This document shows positions 61,201 to 64,000 of a stretch of 64,000 nucleotides of DNA, one piece after another. Source of the stretch: Istiophorus platypterus (taxonomy: Eukaryota; Chordata; Actinopteri; Istiophoriformes; Istiophoridae); assembly GCA_016859345.1 (NCBI GenBank), contig CM029121.1, positions 3,396,329-3,460,328 of the forward strand. Reading direction: 5' to 3'. The notes under the pieces were generated by a model. It was given only the letters and a program-made list of their open reading frames with translations, had not been told where the DNA came from and ran no database searches. Made by a program: the position numbers and the translations under genes. How positions within the stretch are numbered: the first letter of the stretch is position 1; each line of letters starts with the position of its first letter.

Positions 61201-63793
61201 GTGTGTGTGTGTCTGTCTGTCTGTGTGTGTGCGCGTGGTTGTGTGTGCGGTTGTGCGTGTGTGAGTGAGTGGTTGTGCGTGGTTGTGTGTGTGTGTGTGT
61301 GTGTATGTTTGTGTGGGTGCATGCGAAGTTGGGGTGTGTTGTTGTGCGTGCGTGTGTGTGAGTGAGTGGTTGTGCATGGTAGTGTGTGTGTATGTATGTG
61401 TGTGCGTGTGGTTGTGGTGTGTGTATGTGTGTGAGTGTGTGTGTGCGTGTGGTTGTGGTGTGTGTATGTGTGTGAGTGTGTGTGTGCGTGTGTGCGTGCA
61501 TGCGTGGTTGTGTGTGTTTGTGTGTGTGTGTGAGTGAGTGGTTGTGCATGGTAGTGTGTGTGTATGTGCGTGCGTGGTTTTGTGTGTGCGGCTGTGCGTG
61601 TGTGTGTGTGCGTGCGTGCATGTGGGTGTGTGTGTGTGTATGTGCGTGCGTGTGGTTGTGTATGTGTGTGCGCGCACGGCTGTGTGTGTGCAGTGATGGT
61701 GCAGCTGGAGTGTGTGAGGCGTTCTGAGTGTCAGAGGGGTGGTTGGCAGCTCAGCTGATCCTGCCTTAAGGTGTGGGTAGATTTGAGGAGGGTGTGGTTT
61801 CTAAGTATGGATGAGTGATGTGATGTCATCCACCACACAGAGCAGTGTGTGTCGGTCATGTCGGGTGCAGTGTGCTTGTCAGGACTTGCCAGTGACTTGT
61901 GTGTTTATTTCAATATCTCCCGGAGCCTTTAGTTAACGTCTTTACTTTTTCGATCTACATCTCCACTTCTGTCCAGGTTGTAAAGGGGCTCCTCCTTTTC
62001 GGAACTTTAGTTTCTGGTGGGGCGTTTTGAGTCGAGCACTGTTGTTTTGAGGTCAAACTCATGGCAGGTGTTAATCGTTTTTCTTCACACTTACTCACAG
62101 ATTGGACAGGTAAGAGTCCAGGAGATGTCTGTCTTTTACTAATCCACAGGTGACTGAATCTTGAGAATGAATCAGATGGACGTGTGTGTTTTCATATTTT
62201 GTGTCTTTCTCAGACAGATGCATTTTTTGGTTTCATTGCAGGTATGAGGCGTCCTCAGATGTCCAGCTGGAACTAAAGGAGCAGCTGCACTTGTACCAAG
62301 ACAGCCGAGTGTTTCAGCACCACGCAAACCTCGGTACCTACAGCCTAACATTCCCCAGTTGGTGGCAGAGGGAGCGAGGGGCAGAGACAGACAGCAGAGG
62401 AGGCTGCTGCTTACAGGAGGAGGTGCTGGAGCTGAGGAGGCTGATTGAACTTCACAGAGACACAAAGGTGAGCTGACAGCTGCATCACACTCAGTCCACT
62501 CACAGAGAGACAGAGGCAGATGGATCCTGCAGGTCTGTGTGTTACACCATGGACTTCAGAGCCCTCACAATCCCTCTGAAGACAGCTGGTACCTTTTCAC
62601 TGCTGATGAGATGTTAGATGTTTGAACAAAGCACATTAGGAGGCAGAGACTCACATCTGCACATGAGACTATGAGCTGAGTTAGACCAGTTCACTCAGTG
62701 AGGTCCTTTGTTCAGCCACATTAACAAAAGAACTTACTGTGTATTTGTTAAAGGCTCATCTTTAGACAGATTTTAACCTAATGTGGTAACACCGTAACAT
62801 TACAGTGTGATAGTTACTGTGTGGTCACTCTGTTTTTCCTCACTTTTTAAAAAGGAACTGCTCGGTTTACTTGGGCCACCACATCATTTGGTATCAGTCT
62901 GGTTGTATGGTCTACACCAGGGTTTGATTTACAGCTTTCATACAAGCTAAGATTTACATGTATGTCGACATGTAACTTCCAGTGAGACCGTTTGTGTAGC
63001 GACACTTACTTTGGATTTGTCCTCCCTGTGCAGGAAGCATATGATTTTGCTGGGACCATCACGGGAACACCAGTCCGCCCTGCCCGCGGCCTGCAGCACT
63101 GCTTGAACAGACAACAAGAGCGCAGACAGGATGCAGGCTTGGCTGTGGTAGCCACAGAAACCTGTAGTACAGCAACAGAGGAACAGGGAAGCCCTGCGTC
63201 ATTGGAGGAGGGAACACCAGGGGAGGACCCTGCTGTTGTCACTCATACATCCTGTACCAGTGGACAACTTTGTCAGAGCCAGGAATCTGGGGGAGGACAG
63301 AGGGGTACACTAGGCGCCAACTCCCCTGCTAGCCGGAACAGGAAAAACAAAAAGAGAACTACAAAGACCACAAGACGCGCAACAGAATCTGCAGAAAATA
63401 GAAGCACCCTGGAGGACTGTAGAGGAACTGTACATGGGCCTGCTGAGATAACAGGAAATGGACCAGAGACAGAAGGAACTCTTTCACCCAGAGACTCTGA
63501 AGTTCCATATGTGATTGGTGAGGGGGGAGCCACACAAACTCAGCGGAGTCCAGGAGCAGAAAAGACTCCATTACCCATAAAGCCATTGTCTAAACTAGGT
63601 GGTGATGGGACTACTGGCAGGAAGACAGTTGCCTTGCCTACCATTACTGCAGCTGAAAAACAGGAAGGAGAGGAGAGGGAGGTGGAAGTGCTGATATGCG
63701 AGCGAGCAGCAGACACCGAAAGAGTGACTGTGAGTCTCCCAGCAAGACCAGATCAGTTTACCTCAGCTCTGGAATCAGCTGCACATGAGACAG
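46209..63793 (+). CDS. akap13: akap13 (AKAP-Lbc), 5' part, continues past window
   Basis: A multi-exon gene encoding the N-terminus of A-kinase anchoring protein 13, a large PKA-anchoring scaffold and RhoA exchange factor. The first coding exon gives MKLNPQQAPLY, which I recall as the start of human AKAP13. It is followed by GECVLTVQL, a FSGSTQRHVSST block, an ALKHLSLP block, an ankyrin-like LLHLAASHGLRTVASFLLQQ segment and an acidic, Lys-rich linker (RNRKNKKR). Coding exons are 46209-46241, 53062-53212, 55256-55353, 56363-56440, 56613-56838, 58441-58633, an optional 62101-62109, 62242-62467 and 63034-63793. All junctions are GT/AG and in phase, and about 590 codons are present. The DH-PH, C1 and PKA-binding regions of the family lie further downstream and are outside the window. 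The paralogues ARHGEF28 and ARHGEF18 are less likely because of the exact N-terminus. Confidence 0.93.
46242..46714. other. Intron after the start exon, nothing recognised
   Basis: No exon or repeat was recognised apart from loose similarity to the repeat that follows. Confidence 0.35.
46715..46865. repeat. Fish interspersed repeat tail
   Basis: TTCTAACATGCTAAACTGAG, GAACATGTTGAACATAAACA, TGCTGATGTTTAGCAGGC and CACAGAGCTGCTAGCACC follow the order seen in the tail of a common fish repeat rich in GCTAACATGC-like words. It was judged from memory. Confidence 0.5.
46885..46944. repeat. (TG)30 microsatellite
   Basis: A perfect 60-base TG run in the akap13 intron between the start exon and the second coding exon. 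ORFs on either strand across it are artefacts of the repeat. Confidence 0.95.
47363..47900 (+). mobile_element. LTR-like element (possible solo LTR)
   Basis: The block starts TGTCACAGTCACTCCCCC and ends TTCACCAGGGTGACA, giving TG...CA ends with short inverted similarity (TGTCAC/GTGACA). Inside are a TATA-like TTTATATACCCC at about 47,519, C/T-rich sequence and an A-rich run before CTTTATTTGACTC near the right end. This layout resembles fish LTRs. No target-site duplication is evident and no internal retroelement genes flank it, so it may be a solo LTR or another repeat. A (TG)n-(TC)n microsatellite lies within at 47,385-47,458. Confidence 0.35.
47385..47458. repeat. Compound (TG)n(TC)n microsatellite
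   Basis: A TG run with two TGCG variants passes directly into a TC run. The adjacent ORFs encode dipeptide repeats and are not genes. Confidence 0.95.
47901..49946. other. Intronic, nothing recognised
   Basis: About 2 kb of akap13 intron without a recognised exon or repeat family. Confidence 0.4.
49947..49996. repeat. (TG)n microsatellite
   Basis: TG repeat with one TTGG interruption near 49,963. Confidence 0.95.
49997..51849. other. Intronic, nothing recognised
   Basis: No exon, RNA gene or repeat family was recognised in this 1.85 kb intronic stretch. Confidence 0.4.
51850..51981 (+). repeat. tRNA-derived SINE, decayed
   Basis: The A-box-like GAGTGGTTAGGGCA at 51,857 and the B-box-like GGTTGGACTCCCAGG at 51,896 are spaced as in a tRNA-derived SINE head. 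The tail GAATAAAGGCATAAAACTGC with CCCAAATA matches the end of a common fish SINE (AATAAAGGCAAAAATGCCC type). Internal base changes and a short body show an old copy. Confidence 0.65.
51982..53061. other. Intronic, nothing recognised
   Basis: No exon or repeat was recognised. It ends at the acceptor TTTCTTTTCAG. Confidence 0.4.
53062..53212 (+). CDS. akap13: akap13 coding exon 2
   Basis: It opens after TTTCTTTTCAG and encodes GECVLTVQLDDDDVCRAEGE, then EFYLLFSGSTQRHVSST, ending AVCP. The GSTxRH-ST block and the flanking pattern follow human AKAP13 closely. It ends phase 1 at CCAG|GTACAG. The donor is followed 9 bases later by a long CA repeat. Confidence 0.93.
53222..53340. repeat. (CA)n microsatellite at the intron start
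   Basis: About 119 bases of CA repeat interrupted by two AGATA units and a TAAATA unit near the right end. It begins 9 bases inside the donor of the akap13 exon that ends at 53,212. Confidence 0.95.
53647..53805 (+). pseudogene. 5.8S rRNA pseudogene
   Basis: This block is recognisable over its whole length as 5.8S rRNA. It contains GATGGATCACTC, TGCGTCGATGAAGAACGCAG, GACACTTCGAATGCACCTTG, GGCCCCGGGTTCC, GGCTACGCCCGTCTGAGGG and TTGCTT. The span of about 159 bases equals the usual vertebrate length. Differences from the canonical gene are mostly C-to-T or G-to-A at CpG sites (GCGG to GTGG, GTCGCTT to GTTGCTT), the expected decay of a methylated, unselected copy. It lies in the sense orientation inside the akap13 intron between exons 2 and 3. 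It cannot be a functional rRNA gene here, since 18S and 28S are absent. Confidence 0.92.
53806..54000 (+). pseudogene. ITS2-like rDNA spacer remnant
   Basis: The 5.8S copy continues without a break into GCCATCAATCAGAAACG, then CTCCTTAAGTGCAGAC, GGGAATGCTCCCCCAGGG and C-rich CACCCTCCTCCCCGTTGGC. Fish ITS2 begins and proceeds in this way (CATCAATCGGAACC, CCCTAAGTGCAGAC). So the inserted fragment is genomic rDNA or its precursor transcript, not mature 5.8S RNA. No 28S start was found downstream. Confidence 0.65.
54001..55176. other. Intronic, nothing recognised
   Basis: Right part of the AC/GT-bounded akap13 intron. No 28S or other rRNA piece was recognised. The last AG before the acceptor is at 55,131-55,132. 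Confidence 0.45.
55177..55254. repeat. (TG)n microsatellite abutting a splice acceptor
   Basis: About 78 bases of TG repeat with three TTTG variants run straight into TGTAG at 55,251-55,255, the acceptor of the third akap13 coding exon. No conventional polypyrimidine tract is present between repeat and AG. Confidence 0.95.
55256..55353 (+). CDS. akap13: akap13 coding exon 3
   Basis: It starts phase 1 after TGTGTAG and encodes HNVCEQVLVTLCRTQPGGPV then SQETFCYVQ, ending phase 0 at CAG|GTAACG. The VxVxLC and F-YVQ pattern follows human AKAP13. At 98 bases it is not a multiple of three, so skipping it would shift the frame. Confidence 0.92.
55354..56362. other. akap13 intron, nothing recognised
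   Basis: About 1 kb with no recognised exon or repeat. The ORF that reads through the donor of exon 3 to 55,566 is intron read-through. Confidence 0.45.
56363..56440 (+). CDS. akap13: akap13 coding exon 4
   Basis: Twenty-six codons, DLALDMARFLLDNTSPQEAL and LLDDEQ, lie between a TGTGTAG acceptor and a GTAAGT donor, phase 0 on both sides. The D-A-D-A-FL spacing corresponds to the DEAYDAAQFLAT part of human AKAP13. Confidence 0.9.
56613..56838 (+). CDS. akap13: akap13 coding exon 5 with CA-rich expansion
   Basis: It opens IPLKECERLDESLALALKHL with SLPHHR, matching the LDKKLVLAFRHLKLP block of human AKAP13. It then runs into a Thr/His-rich stretch (TYTQMDHQTHTFTATDTHTH and more, 56,690-56,800), whose codons are ACA/CAC-rich like a decayed CA microsatellite. 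It ends in WMEVSTPLDSCS, phase 1, at the donor GTGAGT. The insert has no counterpart that I recall in mammals. Confidence 0.9.
56839..58160. other. akap13 intron, nothing recognised
   Basis: No exon, RNA gene or repeat family was recognised. Confidence 0.4.
58161..58209. repeat. (TA)n microsatellite
   Basis: A 49-base perfect TA run about 230 bases upstream of akap13 exon 6. Confidence 0.95.
58441..58633 (+). CDS. akap13: akap13 coding exon 6 (ankyrin-like)
   Basis: It follows a strong acceptor (CTCCCCTCCAG) and encodes LSSLLHLAASHGLRTVASFL, LQQPGGREALRRTNAQGQTA and AHLAESRGHQQLVELFKQ. This pair of ankyrin-like repeats equals the LMHFAVRLGLLRLTWFLLQK region of human AKAP13, including the PGGRgAL motif. 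It ends phase 2 before GTGAGT. Confidence 0.95.
58634..60399. other. akap13 intron, nothing recognised
   Basis: No exon was supported. The 101-codon ORF at 59,688-59,993 follows an acceptor-like CCCTACAG, but joining it to the preceding exon would create an immediate stop (CAA-TGA), so it was not called. Confidence 0.4.
60400..60560 (+). repeat. Interspersed repeat family, copy 2
   Basis: Plus-strand GAACATAGTGGAGCATTTAG, CAGCTAAAGAGCCAGATATT and CAGGAGCTGGTGGAGACC match the reverse complement of about 41,460-41,530. The two copies are roughly 85-95 percent alike over about 90 bases and lie in opposite orientation on either side of akap13 coding exons 1-6. Confidence 0.7.
60561..61029. other. 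akap13 intron, nothing recognised
   Basis: No exon or repeat family was recognised before the TG-rich array. Confidence 0.4.
61030..61695. repeat. TG-rich degenerate satellite array
   Basis: Some 660 bases of TG-rich sequence with TGCG, TATG, GAGTG and GTGGTTG variants. A unit containing GTGCGTGTGGTTGTGGTG is present twice in tandem at about 61,399-61,485. Another beginning GTGAGTGAGTGGTTGTGCAT occurs at about 61,357 and 61,530. Several long ORFs on both strands arise only from the repeat (Cys-Val or Thr-His dipeptides) and are not genes. Confidence 0.92.
61696..62100. other. akap13 intron, nothing recognised
   Basis: No repeat or RNA gene was recognised. It ends at an acceptor-like CTTACTCACAG. 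Confidence 0.4.
62101..62109 (+). CDS. akap13: Possible 9-nt akap13 microexon
   Basis: ATTGGACAG is flanked by a good acceptor (ACACTTACTCACAG) and a near-consensus donor (GTAAGAGT). Its nine bases would insert L-D-R between the neighbouring exons without changing phase (both sides phase 2). This is only a candidate: splicing directly from 58,633 to 62,242 also keeps the frame. Confidence 0.4.
62242..62467 (+). CDS. akap13: akap13 coding exon 7
   Basis: It starts phase 2 after TTTCATTGCAG and encodes YEASSDVQLELKEQLHLYQD, then NLGTYSLTFPSWW and CLQEEVLELRRLIELHRDTK, ending phase 0 at the donor GTGAGC. YSLT and the downstream coiled segment parallel the YTLTSES and MNIQQQLMK region of human AKAP13. 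Confidence 0.88.
62468..63033. other. akap13 intron, nothing recognised
   Basis: Short intron without recognised repeats. Confidence 0.45.
63034..63793 (+). CDS. akap13: akap13 coding exon 8 (low-complexity linker)
   Basis: It is a 760-base exon after CCTCCCTGTGCAG, open throughout and ending phase 1 at ACAG|GTGAGT. It encodes a Ser/Thr/Glu-rich, probably disordered stretch with a basic patch RNRKNKKRTTKTTRR (about 63,330-63,380), similar in place and kind to the CRKKNK patch of human AKAP13. No folded domain is evident. In mammals this region is one very large exon; here it is much shorter or split. Confidence 0.85.
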
Positions 63794-64000
63794 GTGAGTT
63801 TCTCAGATTGTTCAAAGATCCACTCAGCAATCACGGTGTTTTTCCTCACATGATAGGTTTCCTTTGATTAATTCTAAATCCTGTCTCATGACACCTCCTG
63901 TTGAACAGAAGTGGAGCCTCTTGAACCTAAATCGTTCAGAGTAAACTGAAAAACAAAGCCTCTGCTTGTCTCACTGCTGATTGTTGAGCAGCTATTATAT
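63794..64000 (+). other. akap13: akap13 intron, with a possible small exon
   Basis: After the exon 8 donor an acceptor-like TTGAACAG ends at 63,908. The 32 bases 63,909-63,940, before a GTAAAC donor, would continue in phase as EVEPLEPKSFR. If that donor is not used the frame meets a TGA a few codons later. Support is weak. Confidence 0.3.

Noticed and set aside
60923..61677. Long minus-strand ORFs (up to 232 codons) rich in Thr-His dipeptides
   Set aside because: They are translations of the TG/CA-rich array inside an akap13 intron. Open frames in several phases on both strands follow from the repeat.
1..64000. CRISPR arrays, bacterial operons or phage genes
   Set aside because: No regularly spaced repeats or prokaryotic gene organisation. 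Splice sites, LINEs, Tc1 elements and microsatellites show vertebrate DNA.

Overview
The window is vertebrate, and almost certainly teleost fish, genomic DNA. The clues are spliced genes with GT/AG introns, long AC/GT microsatellites, Tc1-like and L2-type transposon relics, a teleost-type NLR (FISNA-NACHT / LRR / B30.2) and a HIPK-like kinase of the kind expanded in fish. Most open reading frames of 60-150 codons here are chance ORFs in introns, repeats or microsatellites.

Layout. 0.37-2.7 kb: a decayed minus-strand L2-type LINE whose ORF1 (SGNH esterase-like), endonuclease and reverse-transcriptase remnants lie in the expected order. 4.2-6.97 kb: a nine-exon plus-strand HIPK-like kinase with every splice junction in phase, a Lys-to-Glu change in the catalytic loop and two in-frame stops near its C-terminus. 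11.3-15.9 kb: a decayed minus-strand NLRC3-like gene (FISNA+NACHT, one LRR exon, B30.2), with a plus-strand LINE relic and a short interspersed repeat within its span. 16-23 kb: LINE fragments, including a second L2 copy at 21.05-22.45 kb, in otherwise unremarkable sequence.

23.5-24.2 kb is a strong CpG island with a probable non-coding first exon. From 46.2 kb to the right edge lies the 5' third of akap13 (A-kinase anchoring protein 13, AKAP-Lbc), identified by its N-terminus (MKLNPQQAPLY) and seven further in-phase coding exons up to 63,793, where the gene continues out of the window. The CpG island is probably its promoter, which gives a first intron of about 22 kb carrying three adjacent Tc1-like relics.

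The most interesting structure is the akap13 intron at 53,213-55,255. It begins with a (CA)n tract 9 nt inside the donor and ends with a (TG)n tract that abuts the acceptor and replaces the polypyrimidine tract. The two tracts are complementary in RNA. The same intron holds a 5.8S rRNA pseudogene followed by ITS2-like sequence. A possible 9-nt akap13 microexon (62,101-62,109) and a CA-rich coding expansion (56,613-56,838) are further points of note. All family assignments rest on recall of protein and repeat families; no database search was run.
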